Assembly (NCBI GenBank): GCA_013407085.1
Contig: JACCGJ010016234.1
Location: 1-64,000 of the forward strand
Direction: 5' to 3'
Length of the DNA stretch: 64,000 nucleotides
Origin: Atriophallophorus winterbourni
Lineage: Eukaryota > Platyhelminthes > Trematoda > Plagiorchiida > Microphallidae
This document shows, piece after piece, positions 23,525 to 34,871 of the stretch (its first letter is position 1; each line of letters starts with the position of its first letter). Position numbers and translations under genes: made by a program. The notes under the pieces were generated by a model. It was not told the DNA's origin and did no database searches. It was given only the letters and a program-made list of their open reading frames with translations.

Positions 23525-23642
23525 GATTATTTCTATTTTCTTTCTCGTATCTGTCTAAGCCTGTGCAACCTACGTGCAGTCTCTGGCTGTACGGCACTTT
23601 GCCAGGATCAGGCTTATGCTTTCATACATCATACATACATAA
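23525..23642 (+). repeat. Family A copy, 5' truncated
   Basis: ATTTTCTTTCTCGTATCTGT through GGCTTATGCTTTCATAC and a CATAC tail; a deletion removes part of the centre. Confidence 0.7.
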
Positions 23643-24290
23643 GCAGGTTCATTGCCCCCATTCGTAAACTAACGCTAAAAACACGATACCAGATAACGCA
23701 AATAGCAAAGGATATGCCAGACAAAAGAATATAAACGTGAAAAGCATGGTCGTTAGCCAACCAACACTTTTACTTAACTGGCACTAATAAAATCGATTAC
23801 GACCCGTGAAGAAAAAATAGTTCCCGTCTAAATCGGAACGTTAACTGGGTGTAAATTAACGTGCACACGTTCATTAAACTGGGATCAGACGGTATTACAT
23901 AGTTTCGATGCCGTGGATATGTTAAGAAGGTAGACAGAACACGAAGATATCAAGGACAAGGAGATGGTAGCGAATAGTCAAAAAGAAAATTTCGGCCTGC
24001 ACATGCTCCATGCATGACAGTCTTTTACGAAGCGCATTCGTAGAAATCAGATTAACATTTAAATGACTGATTGGGAGCACACAGTCGTATGAAAATCAAG
24101 ACTAGATGTTCGTACAAACAAGGTCTCAAGCTATCAAACATGAGTACACAAAATTACAGATACCCAGGCGTAACAAAACAGAGCACACCTAGAAGAAAGT
24201 CAGCCTCGGTCAAACATTATTGTCTAACAGATTAGGTAAACGGACCCACGAACGGGCAACAAACTCGACATCGATGGGGTAGAGAGGGAG

Positions 24291-24436
24291 TATGTATGTA
24301 TGGTATGAAATCACAAGCCTGATCCAGGCAAAGTGCCGCACAGTCAGAGACTGCACATGGGCTAAGATACTGTCAGGTTGCCCAGGCCTAGACAGATATG
24401 AGAAAGAAAATAGAATAGAAAGAGAGAGAGAGAGTA
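24291..24436 (-). repeat. Family A copy, 5' truncated, ending in (GA)n
   Basis: GTATGTATGGTATGAAATCA through GATATGAGAAAGAAAATAG, then an AGAGAG run. It stops 41 bases from the donor of the FBXO38-like exon 24651-24477. Confidence 0.75.
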
Positions 24437-24476
24437 GATTGACGAGTTTAACGTGGTCAAGTTAACGATGACTCAC

Positions 24477-24651
24477 CGACGAATGGCACACCAACGAGCT
24501 CCAATCGAATCAACATAGGTGCACGTGCTAAGGCGGTGTACAGACGGACATAGCGGGCCCCGCGAGTGGGACCAATGCAGTTGTTCATGATAAACGCTTG
24601 TAGCTTGTTGGCAGAAAAATTAAAGAACGGATCCACGGAGGTGAATGTTAC
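24477..24651 (-). CDS. FBXO38: FBXO38-like exon, leucine-rich repeat segment
   Basis: This 175-base exon follows the acceptor ctccattcatag and ends at GTCG|gtgagt (phase 0 in, phase 1 out). It encodes about 58 residues including LQAFIMNNCIGPTRGARYV and LIRLELVGVPFV. These match the FBXO38 leucine-rich region closely, including the NC-GPT and VPF signatures. It joins in frame to the previous exon (KW|VTF) and to the next (V|EGLL). It is too short and intron-bounded to appear as an open frame starting with methionine. Confidence 0.88.
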
Positions 24652-25029
24652 CTATGAATGGAGTACAGACCAGAGGGGGGCGTTACAAATGATAATTTCT
24701 CGGGATTATTTGAAAAATAAATGGTGGTTCTCATGCGTAATACATCTATGCAGAAAAATCGGTAGTCGGGCAAATAAGACCGTGTGTGAAGGGTGACATT
24801 GTTAGGTTAAAGAGACCTGGATAGAAAACTGGGCAATAACCATGAAGAGGATTCTGTGGGCCTGAGGTAATCAACATCATTAATAACGGGGACATAATAA
24901 AACGGTAGTAAGTACCGAATACTCAGTTAACATAGGACCGCAACAAAGATTCAAAAATTTATGGTAATAGAATGAAACGACTTACAATACGATAGGATTA
25001 TGGTATGAATTAAAATGAACAAATAACCG

Positions 25030-25372
25030 CATATAACGCGGGGCCTTCAAATCGGCCGTGCATACAATTAATTTCTCCAAGGGTAAAATGCATCAAATAT
25101 TTTCGGATCAACTAAGGTCAAATTTGGACGAAGTACGAACGAACGAAGTACGAGATACCGGGACTTGAAGTGAAAGGTTTGACCCACAAACTTTTGCTAG
25201 TAAACTGGATCGTATGTCAACCAATTAAGACGGACAAGAAAAATCGTTCAGTCGACAAATTGTAACTCGATGTCGGGACATGTTTATCATTTTTTAAATT
25301 TGTGGTGAAATTATTGTAACAGCTGAAAATTCGTGTGTACGAATAAAGTCAATTTCTTCTTCTTCTTCATCT
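25030..25372 (+). repeat. Dispersed repeat with (TTC)n 3' tail, copy 2
   Basis: Matches 5497-5891 from GCGGGGCCTTCAAATCGGCC to GAATAAAGTCAATTTCTTCT, with several deletions. Both copies are in plus orientation, opposite to the host gene. Confidence 0.65.
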
Positions 25373-25674
25373 CCCAAAATTGACGTTATTTCGCGTATGT
25401 AAATCAACATTTAATTTTAAGCATCGCACATATGGGATCGGCAATCAATTAGTTAATTTGGTTTGTGAAGAAGAAAGCTACGTTATAAAAAAACAAGTAT
25501 GATATAACGAAGCGCTTTATCCAGTAATCCAAGGGCAGCTTAAGAGGTTCAGCGAGACGTTCTGCTAGAGACGGTACAGCTAGAAAATGAACCCAAAACA
25601 TCCAGCAAAACAGTATTTGTCGTATTCCGTTTCTGGGTGACATTGTCACATACCACAAATGTACAATTGTACAA

Positions 25675-25762
25675 TTGGGCAACCTGACAGTATCTCAGCC
25701 CACGTGCAGTCTCTGACTGTGCGGCACTTTGCCTGGATCAGGCTTGTGCTTTCATACATACA
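25675..25762 (+). repeat. Family A fragment, 5' truncated
   Basis: TTGGGCAACCTGACAGTATC through CAGGCTTGTGCTTTCATAC with a short tail; a clear 5' truncation at the middle of the element. Confidence 0.75.
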
Positions 25763-25804
25763 CAATTGTATCTTGTTTAGTTAACGCTGTGATAAATTGA
25801 TTTA

Positions 25805-26230
25805 CCACCGGTAGTGAGCTCCATGCGAAAACACAATGGAGTCTCACTGCTATTTCGACGCTGTTATCGATTCTCAAATCTGTTTAGACCTAGGCAACTT
25901 AACAGTATCTTAGCCCACTTGTAGTCAATGAGTGTGCACCATTTTGGTTGGATCAGGCTTGAGCTTTCGTACATAGATACATACATACACACATACATAC
26001 ATACATACATACATACATACATACATACATACATGCATACATACATACATACATACATACATGCATATATGCATGCATGCATGCATACATACATACATAC
26101 ATACATACATACATACATACATACATACATACATACATACATACATACATACATACATACATACGTACATACATACATACATACATACGTACATACATAC
26201 AGACATACATACATACATATATGCATACAT
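25805..26230 (+). repeat. Family A copy followed by a 250-base (CATA)n tail
   Basis: The element begins at ACCACCGGTAGTGAGCTCC and ends TTGAGCTTTCGTACATAG. It runs straight into about 250 bases of CATA repeats with a few CATG variants. This is the longest simple repeat in the window and gives spurious open frames on all strands. Confidence 0.85.
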
Positions 26231-26626
26231 TGCGGGGTGGAAATATTATTTATGCCACCGTGACAAGTTGCTAAATTATAAAGGTTCAAAACTTCTCAAA
26301 CGATAATCGAATCGACGCAACGGCCATATCTCAGAACACTATCGATAGTGGTACAGATCCTTAACCCAAATTTAGAACAAACACTGCATACAGAGCCATG
26401 AATGAAATATTAAGTACCTGAGTGGCGTATTGGTGGTATGTAATCGTACAACTGATTCATCTTTAGATGGATATCACCGCATTGGTGTCACAAAGCGGTT
26501 TGAAATAGTGATATGGAAGCTCTTGGTATTGACCTACGAGTTGGGAAGAACTTGCTCTTGACCACTTAATCTGAAGGCACTGTGCAAAACGTAATCTGCA
26601 AGTTAGAGAAGAGAAAATGCTGCTTT

Positions 26627-26825
26627 TCGCTGCTGATCACGCCATCAGCCTGTGAATGCCGGGGATCGACTGCGCATGGTCTATTGCTGTGAGCTTTGTG
26701 AGAGAGATCGCTACTCCAAATTCGGATTGTTTAATCATTTGAAACGCAGGTGAGCATAAAACAATCATGCGCTAGTGAGGAACAGCCATGGTTGGCATCA
26801 ACTGAAGGAGACTAACAACATGAAT
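26627..26825 (+). mobile_element. 3' end of zinc-finger LINE, diverged copy
   Basis: The frame at about 26690-26755 reads CCELCERDRYSKFGLFNHLK, the same finger as at 7240-7305 (RIGLFSH). The trailing GGCATCAACTGAAGGAGACT matches CGACATCGACCGAAGGAGGC there. No CATA tail remains. Confidence 0.5.
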
Positions 26826-27012
26826 TCATAATTAAAACTACTCACAGAGAAAGTTGTGGAACAAATAATACAGCCTCCAGGAATATTGTAACGGTAACTA
26901 GCCCTATGCACATGTTCAACGTAAATAAAATATGATTAAAAACACAGCATCAATTCACCATATTGTGAAATAAACCGATTTATTGAAAAATCGCAGTGTT
27001 CCCAAAACTCAC

Positions 27013-28751
27013 CCATTTCAAATGCAGATATTTTATGTTATCCATCCTGGGCAAAGCACTGATTGAGACTGAGACTAAATCAATTTTGGTCAAATTGGAA
27101 ACGGCATTAGGAAGCCCTATCCAACGAAATGGGTTTGGTAACGGAGAAACAAAAAGTCGACTGAACGCCAGACCTGGTTGTGAAATCCTCGATGCAGAAT
27201 AACGGCGTACAGCGCGACGACGTGGAGCCACACTAAGAGCTGGCATCACTGCAGCCACAGGAGCATCTGGTGGTTCAGCCAGGTCCGGAGGAGGGTCTTC
27301 GGCCGACAGGAACGGGTTCATGTTGATACCGTACTTGAATGTTGGGCTGGCGAGAATGAAACCTTGATCTATCATATTTCCCGGGGCCATCACCAGTGGT
27401 GGTGGAAGACCAACATTGAACAAATGTGGTGCCATGAAGACCGCGCCAAATGCCAACGCGACTGCAGGAGCTGGTGAATTCACCGCTTGTAAACCACCGA
27501 AGCCTGGGAATGCGGGTGATTCGGTGTTGTTTTGAGGGGGCTGAACAAATTCCGCCTCTATAGGCGGAAGATCAGCATAAACGAATGGGCGTCGAATGAT
27601 ATCTCTCAAGTCTCTGATGGTCAAATTTCGTTCAATATGAGCAGGATAAGGCAACAAATGCGAAGAGACGACGTTTGGTATTGTCGACTGGGAACCGAAA
27701 CCGATAGGCTCTTCACCGACCGGTTCAAACCATAAATTCAAATTCTTAATGTTTGAACATTTACGTCGGGCATCAAGAACGACTTGCTTTGTTGGCACTG
27801 GCAACGACGAGCTAGGAGACGGATGGGATTGAATCGAGTTGAGCTTCGTTTGAATACGCTTGAAGTTGTATGTGTTTAATCGACGATCCATTCGCGATGA
27901 AGTGCTGCTAGAAAAAACTGCGGCAATATTGAACAACTTTGTAAACAATAAACGTGGTATGTACCAAGGGTATCGAAATCCAGGTTGGCTGGAAATTCTG
28001 GAGAAATCGTCACTGGTAGAAGTAGGTTCGGATATGGGCGGAGTTGAAACGGTAAGCTGGGGAACAACATCGAGATTAGCCTCGTGTGGAAGTCGAACTG
28101 CATACTCACAATCCCATGAATCAGGACGGTTGCGGAACATGCCGTGGAATTTTATACGCGGAAGAAATTCAACCAACTTGCTCATTAGTTCAACATCCAT
28201 TAACTCAACTGAACGTAGTCGCGTGCAAATACGAAACGCTGATAAGATTCCCGCGTAGGTAAGCTTCTTCGACGTACAGACGCGGGTATTGTTCACTATA
28301 GCATAGTCCGTAACAGAAGAGTAACATACACGCTGGGGATAGAATCCGAGGATGTGTGTGACCTCTGGGGTACGGGAGAGAATGCGTTTTAAACAAGCGT
28401 CGTCGATATGCTTTGATAAAAACGCGAACGGCAAACCGCTGCTAAAGTTGATACGCTTGACCAGTAGTAAATAACGTTCCATAACTGCTTTAATCCTATG
28501 ATTTAGCATGAGCAGCCGGAACACTTCTTGGATCGACAAATAATGAGCGATTCGGAATAAAACTTCCGTGGGAAACGATTCAAATGATTTAGGAGCCTGC
28601 AAAGCAACTTGCAACTGCTCTCGCAAAAAATCGCGACGGAGTCTTGACCGGAGTGGGTAAGGATGTGGAGCGGACTGGGGGACAATTTGAAGTTTGTGAT
28701 GTTCGCGAGAGCTTCGTGGAGAATTCGCATCATTCGGTTGCGTCCGAACGC
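27013..28751 (-). CDS. FBXO38: F-box and first LRR exon of FBXO38-like protein
   Basis: This 1739-base exon (acceptor tttacttctcag, donor TGG|gtgagt) encodes 579 residues. An F-box lies at about exon residues 55-102, with the core FPTEVLFRIAHYLS and then an LMLNHRIK helix; it would bind SKP1. Leucine-rich strands follow (LRSVELMDVELMSKLVEFLP, then GMFRNR) and match FBXO38 in order. After FRNR comes an insert of roughly 350 residues, absent from vertebrate FBXO38, with Ser- and Pro-rich runs (PPPDLAEPPDAP). The strand alignment resumes only at the end (YLHLKW), where FBXO38 has LYMKW. An antisense 132-codon frame at 27860-28258 is a shadow. The exon is intact, with no stops or frameshifts. Confidence 0.9.
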
Positions 28752-29169
28752 CTGAGAAGTAAAGATGAATGTGGCGAAGATGAAATCCGATTCGAGACAA
28801 ACTTTATTTTATGACGCGTCAAAAGAAGGATAAACAAAAAGAGTGACAATATTCCAAAAAAGTTGATTTAGCTAAATGAGTGCGCAAGCATCGCTATTCG
28901 CCGAGAAAGGTTTATTTAGAAGTATTTAGGACAAATCACGTGATATGAAAAGTGCTTTACGTAACAGTTACTTTGGTTTGGGCCGCCTGTACGAAAATTA
29001 AGGATGATACAGGTTCGTGGCGGTTTCGTACATCCAGGCGGTGCCAATCGTAGTTAGAATCAAACCGTATGGTTGCAATATTGGTAAAATGTGGTTAACT
29101 CCCATTTTACACCACAATGATGCATAAAATGGGTAACGGTGAGTCGGGAAAATAGCTGCGAAAAACGTT

Positions 29170-29490
29170 ATACATGTATGAAGTCACAAGCCGAATCAAA
29201 GCAAAGGGTCGTCCAGTCAAAGACTACACGTGGGTAAGATATTGTCAGGTTGCTCAGGCCAATATAGATGAGAAAAATAGAAATGACAGTAAGACTTCAG
29301 CGTGTTTCAGCATGCAGCTCGCTTGTGTGTGTGCGACTATCTCCTTCTGGAGGATGAGTCGGCTTCAATGAAGATTCTTGGAAATGTGGGTACAAAGCGG
29401 CGTCCCCAGCACCAGCTCGCTACTGATTGCCAATCAATTTAGCACGATGTTAGCCGCACAGCACAGAAGTACAGTACAATTACACATACA
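29170..29490 (-). repeat. Family A copy split by a composite-element fragment
   Basis: Family A is recognisable at 29173-29320 and 29425-29489. Between them lie about 97 bases (GCGACTATCTCCTTCTGGAG to CCCCAGCACCAGCTCG) that match the 3' end of composite family B at 11366-11462. Confidence 0.65.
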
Positions 29491-29553
29491 TGAAACGACA
29501 AACTAGCTGGGATTCAGCAATGATCCCGATTCGTCTCTATGGAATCATAGATA

Positions 29554-29795
29554 TGTATGGTATGGTATGAAAGCACAAGCCTGATCTAGGCAAATCACCG
29601 CACAGCCAAAGACCGCACGCGGGTTAAGATACTGTCAGGTTGCTCAGGCCTAGACAGATAGGTGAAAGGAAAAGGGCAATGGCAGTGAGACCACAGCGTG
29701 TTCCAGCATGCAGCTCACTACCGGTGATTAATTAATTTATCCCGATTTTAGCTGCACAGCAATCAAGTGTTGCACGATTGCACATCCGTGCAGAC
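29554..29795 (-). repeat. Full-length family A copy
   Basis: TATGGTATGGTATGAAAGCA through GCACGATTGCACATCCGTGC. The hairpin arms are GGCAGTGAG and CTCACTACC. Confidence 0.8.
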
Positions 29796-29842
29796 AGGCG
29801 GGGATTCATCATTTTTACCGATTCGCTCCTATGGAACCTTAG

Positions 29843-29922
29843 ATATGTATGTATGTATTAATACAAAAGACGGATCAATGCAAAGTACTGCATGTGGAAT
29901 AAGATACTGTTAGTATGCCTGA
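29843..29922 (-). repeat. Diverged family A fragment
   Basis: ATGTATGTATTAATAC followed by CGGATCAATGCAAAGTACTG and ATAAGATACTGTTAGTATGC; only the 3' part is left. Confidence 0.5.
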
Positions 29923-29976
29923 TTATCGACTAAAAACTCACTACACTGTTTCATTTCTCTCGGAGTCTTATCTCGC

Positions 29977-30020
29977 TACATATAGCTGATGAAGCGAAAA
30001 AGCCCGAAACGGATAGTGTA
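29977..30020 (+). ncRNA. Possible hammerhead ribozyme core, third locus
   Basis: TACATAT (29977-29983) can pair with ATAGTGTA (30013-30020) with one bulged G. Between them are CTGATGA (29986-29992), a short loop region and CGAAAC (30005-30010), then GGATA where GGTA is expected. Stem II (AGC...GCC) is poor. Flanks do not match repeat E, so this may be chance or a different element. Confidence 0.3.
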
Positions 30021-30350
30021 CAAAAAATGTTCCGATTTATCATTGCTATCAATGTCAGAGGGCCAAGTTTTATTTCAATATAGTCTCAGGGTTCAAGTGC
30101 TGGATGTGCGGAGAAAAAGTTAATCAATTTCTTAGATTTGATTACTTCCTCAGATACTTTGCATAAATAGATCAACAGCGGTTTAATGTACATATTTAAT
30201 TAGGACTAAAAACCCGTATTGCCTGCAGTTCCATCATACACACCCATCGACCGGTTTTGTGCTGTTTGCATTTATGAGGTAAGTAAGGTACGAGTCATTA
30301 TATCTATAGTAAAATAATTAACTGAGCATTTAGGTCAACACATAGCGTAC

Positions 30351-31592
30351 CTGAAGTAGACGAACAATGTCCAATTGTCATCGTGTGTGGAATGGAGGAG
30401 TCGGGGGTGTAAGTACAACTAAGAATAGGCAAAACAGAATCCGTTGATGTAATCGAACGAATAGAAGAACCTTGAGAAAAATATCCAGTTGTTGATACAG
30501 GGGACCTTCGCTGGGTTGGAATGGAAGGGCATTGCGATACCGTAGTTTGAGTTTGGTTTGGATTATCACCAGAGAGATATATAGGATTAGATTGGTGATC
30601 AGACGAGAGTGACTGTCCAGGAAAATTATGCTTTATGGTTTGCGACCTCGTTGTCATCCGTTGTTGAGTAGAAATCGAATCAGATTCAAACGAAGTGGAT
30701 TGGTGAACAGACTTCGGTATATTACAAGTAGTGGGGGAACTAGATACACATCCAGCTTGAAGGTCAGAAATGCCGGTGCCTTGAGGTAAGCTCAAAGTAA
30801 CACTTTCGTAAGAAACACTGCCGAGTAGATTCATATCCACCACATCAAAGTTACACTGAGTTGAGATACAGGTATTATCATCAGCAGAAGGCAAAAGAAC
30901 AGGGTCTTTTTCATCTTCACCTTCGGAACTAGCTGCATCATCGGTAGTAATAATAGCGGGTGTAGATACCGCACTCTCTCCCCGAATAAGTAAACCCTCC
31001 ATATCGCTATGCATTTTCTTGGTGAGCTCTGATCGGGTATCGTTCTGTTCACCTTCCTCGTCGGGCTTGACACGGTGAGTGGACGGCGATAAAAGCGAAG
31101 CACGGCACATTTTTAATGGTTCATCTTGGGACGGGTTTATTACTAATGGAAAATCTGATGTTGTGAGGTGTTCTGAGAAAACACTCGAAGAGAACGAATT
31201 TTCGTCTTCCATTTGTTCTGGACGATTTAATCCTCCGTCATCAACTTGAGACTCATATTTATCTATTAGCACAGTATCTTTTGGATGAATATCATCTGAT
31301 AACGATGCAGAAACAGTTGGAGAAGACGGTGAAGACGAGGGGAGCCGTGAATGCGGTCTTGTATGTCGGGCAGAACTAACAGTGGGAGTATTAGCACCAT
31401 GACTGGTGCGCCTAATACGGTTCAAACCACATTCATCCGCGACTTGACAAGCTTCAACTGATCCGCCTCCACTGGTAAGACGTGTTCGTTTGTGTCGAGG
31501 TCGTGATTCATTTGACGTCGGGGGAGTTGAGGTTTTCTGCTCTGGTGATCCTGTGCTGGGAGACGGCATAAAGGGTTCACGGGCTAGAAAAT
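30351..31592 (-). CDS. N-terminal disordered exon, probably of the FBXO38-like gene
   Basis: This 1242-base internal exon is bounded by a pyrimidine-rich acceptor (ttctattccag) and a donor reading CAG|gtacgc. It encodes about 414 residues very rich in Ser, Thr, Pro, Asp and Glu, with basic patches (RPRHKRTRL) and many SP/TP pairs. No folded domain is visible, so the segment is probably disordered and phosphorylated. The exon ends in phase 1 with a G, and the F-box exon at 28751 begins with GC, so the join gives an in-frame glycine. That is why I place it upstream of the F-box in the same protein. Vertebrate FBXO38 has only a short stretch before its F-box, so this would be a lineage-specific extension. 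It could instead belong to another gene, but the phase match and position favour one transcript. Confidence 0.6.
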
Positions 31593-32419
31593 CTGGAATA
31601 GAATAAAGCACAAATAATGAAGGTAAATGTTAGGCAGATATGAAACATTCGCGGTATACCAGAAATTGGGATGAATAAGCGAAATCGTTTCGATCAATAA
31701 TCGTAACATCGCACGCAAAGCCAAAAGGCACAAAATCCAGAAGGTACAAAAACGTTAATCGAATAATAGGATAGACATAAGCATAGCAATTTCGATACCA
31801 AAAAGGTTGGTGGGAATTACAAGCAGCTGTATTATCGTATATCTGGTAAGAGGCACTAAGAGTTCTTGAAGATGAAGCGAAACCTTTTGCACTATCAATA
31901 ATACTCTAAGAAGATTGAACTGATAGGAAAAGACAACACAACTGCAATCCATATAAGCATTAGTAACGCCTATTTATACTTGAATATCAAACGCAAGACA
32001 CCAAATAAGCCCATAAATTCAGGCTGCCTGAGTCTTAGTTCGTGTGTGTGAGATAACCAATAACCAATTTAATAAATTTAAAATGGCGAGCAGACTTTAA
32101 TCTTATGAAGATATTGCGATATTACGAGGATGAACTCGATGATAAATAAGTGAAATTGATAGCTATTAGTGATAGTAACCACAGCAGAATCGCCTAACCA
32201 TGATTGATTTTTTCTTGGCAGACTATTGGGACAAAGGGACAACTCCGGATTAATTAGCATGAGGTCGTCCAGATTGCCGGACCCGTAAAATAGCGACAAT
32301 GTTCTCCTAACACCTAAAAATGCTCACATACCCCACGTCCATTGAAATTAAAAACACGTCTCCAGTTCCTGCCCTATGTGGCCGGGGGAATTGAACACGA
32401 ATGTGCAATCGTACGAGTA
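31593..32419. other. Region upstream of the first identified FBXO38-like exon
   Basis: No repeat is recognised. On the minus strand near 32290-32155 a frame contains YGSGNLDDLMLINPELSLCP and looks coding. Its possible donors are phase 0, which does not fit the phase-1 acceptor at 31592, so it is noted but not called an exon. Confidence 0.3.
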
Positions 32420-32645
32420 CGGATGTGCAATCGTACATCACCTTTGTGTTGTGCAGCCAACACAATTCTAAATTGAATGGCCACCGGAAGTGAGCTGCAT
32501 GCTGAAACACGGTGGATTCTCAATATCATTTCTATTTTCGTTCTATTCTGTCTAGGACTAAACGACCTGACATTGTTTTAGCCCACGTGTAGTCTTCTTC
32601 TGTGCGGCACCTTACATGGATCAGGCTTGTGCTTTCATACGCCAT
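32420..32645 (+). repeat. Nearly full-length family A copy
   Basis: Starts GTACGGATGTGCAATCGTAC and ends GGCTTGTGCTTTCATACGCC; a second GTGCAATCGTAC just upstream hints at a partial repeat of the 5' end. Confidence 0.7.
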
Positions 32646-32944
32646 AGGGTGGAATCGGAGCAGATAAAACTAAATAGCAAACGACAGTCAAGCTATGGAA
32701 GGGAAGATTCATTCCTAACCCCAGGTGTCCCAGATACCTATTTGTGGAAAATCATCACAAATCATCACACAAGGTTACGGTCAAGTCTCAGTGGCTAACA
32801 GACAGAAAAACAACATAGAAACTTTTTTGTCATTTGGGCATTTCTTTTTGTTTCACGTAACTGTGCAATCGTGTAGAGATTTATACTGCGCATGCAACAC
32901 CGAGTTAAATTAATTTGCGCCTCTATTGACCTGCCAGCAGAAAC

Positions 32945-33068
32945 GCTGTAGTTTCACCATTATTTTAACTTTCTTACATATGTCTAGGAATGGACAACCT
33001 GACCGTATCTCAGTCTACGCGAAGTTTCTGGCATCTTTTATGTATCCAAGCTTTTGAATTAATGCATA
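32945..33068 (+). repeat. Strongly diverged family A fragment
   Basis: ATGTCTAGGAATGGACAACC and TGACCGTATCTCAGTCTACG fit the middle of the element; the 3' end is mutated. Confidence 0.4.
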
Positions 33069-33135
33069 CAATTTAAAGTACTGCTTCATACCATTATATA
33101 ATATTAAGTGAACCTAAAATATTCAATAGGTGAAA

Positions 33136-33206
33136 GAATGAAAGAACAAGCCTTATCTAGACAAAGTGCCGCACAGTCAGAAACAGAACGTGGGCTAAGA
33201 TACTGA
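33136..33206 (-). repeat. Family A copy, left half (split by an RTE LINE)
   Basis: Runs from AACAAGCCTTATCTAGACAA to GGGCTAAGATACTG, then is cut by the LINE at 33207. The right half resumes at 34872 with TAAGATATTGTCAAGTTGCC. The ten bases before and after the LINE (33197-33206 and 34872-34881) agree at nine positions and form the target-site duplication. Confidence 0.75.
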
Positions 33207-34871
33207 GGTGTACAAGGCCTGTTCCGTTCTGATTGAACCACTGCATGATTTGTATCGTAAGATATGGGAACTAGAGGAGCTTCCACGCGACTGGGGCACT
33301 TCACTCTTGATCCCCATCTTGAAGAAAGGTAATGCCTCATTGTGTGACAACTACCGTGGCATCAGTATTATCGACATCGCCGCGAAGGTTTTGCAATGAT
33401 TCTCTTATGCCGCTTTACGGAGGAGGGATATACGTACACAAGTAAACAAAGGCGGTTTTCGTCGAGGTCGGGGCTGCGTCGACCAGCTGTTCACATTGCG
33501 TTTCATCGACTTCGAAGCCGTCTTCGACTCCGTCGACCGAGATTCGCTTTGGAGTGTGATGCTGGCGGATGCAATGCCGGAGAAACTTGTGCGCATGATG
33601 CAAGTGTACTATTCATTCACGCAGAGCCGTGTACGCGCATATGGAATGGTGTCCTCGACGTTCCCCATTAGGACTGGTGTCCGGCAAGGGTGCCCTTTGT
33701 CCCCTATGCTATTCAACTTCGCGAGCGATTGGACAATGAAGCAGGCGCTTTCAGATTACGCCGGTGTGATGTGTATAAAAGCACAAGCCTGGTCCAGGCA
33801 AAGTGCCGCACAGTCAGAGAATGCACGTGGGCGATATTACTGTCAGGTTGCCCATGCCTAGACAGATACGAGGGGGAAATAGAAACGGTAGTGAGACTCC
33901 AGCATGTTTCGGCATGCAGCTCACTACCTCTGACCAATCAATTTAGCACGATGTTAGCCGTAAGGCACAGAAATGCTGCGTCCGAGCGTCTCCATTGCCG
34001 ATTTGGAGTATGCTGACGACATCGTAATCTTAGGGGATGATCTTGGAACGCTTCAGACTACCCTGGAACGTCTCAGCTCATTTGTTTCTATGCTGGGGCT
34101 ACGAATCAACACGCGCAAAACTAAGTATTTTAAAACCGCCAGTGGACCTCGTCTGCCTCTCAAGATTGGTGGCGAGAACTTGGAGATGGTGAACACTTTT
34201 CGTTACCTTGGTTCGTCCGTGCTACCGTCAGGCCAAGCCAAGGATGAGATACCGACCCGTGTACAAGCTGCGCGCACGGCGTTTTCGCGACTACGTTGGG
34301 TTCTATTTAGCCGTAGAAAAATCAGCCGATGTAAAAAGCTGAGAGTTTACAGAGCGGCGATTCGCCCAGTTCTCACTTATGGATGCAAGACGTGGCCTGT
34401 GCCGGTGGAGGATATGCGGAAACTAAAGGTCTTCGACCACTGGTGTCTCCGACACATCCTTAATGTTTGAAAGGATGAGCGAGTAACGGATTACGCTGTT
34501 CGCCACCGTTGTTTTAATATCCCTTGCCTGAGTTCGATATTACGACAACACCGACTGAGATGGTTCGGCCACATCCTGAGACGCTCGGACGCTGAACTAA
34601 CCAGGGTGACACTATCGCCGACACCCTGCGCAGAATGGCGTTGTCGTAGCGGAGGACAAGTGAAGACTTGGCTCGCCACCGTGAGATCGGACGTGGAGGT
34701 GCTTGGTCTACGATCGGTTTACAGATGGCGCGCGTGGGACCGGACCTGGCTTAAAATCTACGCGGATCTCGCTTCTAACCGCCGAGCCTGGGTGGCTGCA
34801 ATCCGTGACGTCAACGAGGCCGACTCATCCTCCAGGAGGAGATAGTCGCACAAAAGTAAAAATAAAGTAAG
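33207..34871 (+). mobile_element. RTE-type LINE, 5' truncated, degenerate, nested in and carrying SINEs
   Basis: The plus-strand frames encode a reverse transcriptase from LPRDWGTSLLIPILKKGN through VRQGCPLSPMLFNFASDW to ADLEYADDIVILGDD (YADD at 34009-34020), FRYLGSSVLPSG and CLRHILNV. The C-terminus is RGGQ-like (CRSGGQVKTWLATV) and WRAWDRTWLKIYADL. The endonuclease is absent. There is a frameshift near 33400, a SINE at 33770-33978, a stop at 34468 and at least one more frame break before the 34606 frame. The 3' end is GCACAAAAGTAAAAATAAAG. Confidence 0.85.
33770..33978 (-). repeat. Family A copy inserted in the RTE reverse transcriptase
   Basis: The LINE frame breaks off at DYAGVM and resumes at RPSVSIADLEYADD. 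Between them is a family A element (CACAAGCCTGGTCCAGGCAA to GAAATGCTGC) missing its last 5' bases. No clear target duplication is visible. Confidence 0.8.

Larger units (their letters stand above)
2691..31592 (-). other. FBXO38: FBXO38-like F-box/LRR gene, multi-exon span (both ends incomplete)
   Basis: This is the span of a minus-strand gene built from exons at 31592-30351, 28751-27013, 24651-24477, 21928-21686, 19109-18793, 12772-12410, 8138-7620 and 2953-2691. The first seven have AG acceptors and GT donors whose phases agree in order (1,0,1,1,0,0,0), so they splice without a frame break. Translated parts follow human FBXO38 in order: F-box, leucine-rich strands, then a C-terminal leucine-rich segment after a low-complexity stretch. 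FBXO38 is the substrate-recognition subunit of an SCF ubiquitin ligase. The exon or exons between 7.6 and 2.95 kb, the 3' end and the promoter were not found. Introns total roughly 25 kb and are full of retroelements. Confidence 0.8.

Noticed and set aside
25864..26306. Several 65-141 codon frames of repeated Met-Tyr-Val-Cys or His-Thr-Tyr-Ile units
   Set aside because: They are translations of the (CATA)n microsatellite on both strands and have no gene signal.
30378..31103. Other open frames within the disordered exon
   Set aside because: Shadows of the 414-codon exon on the same strand in other frames.
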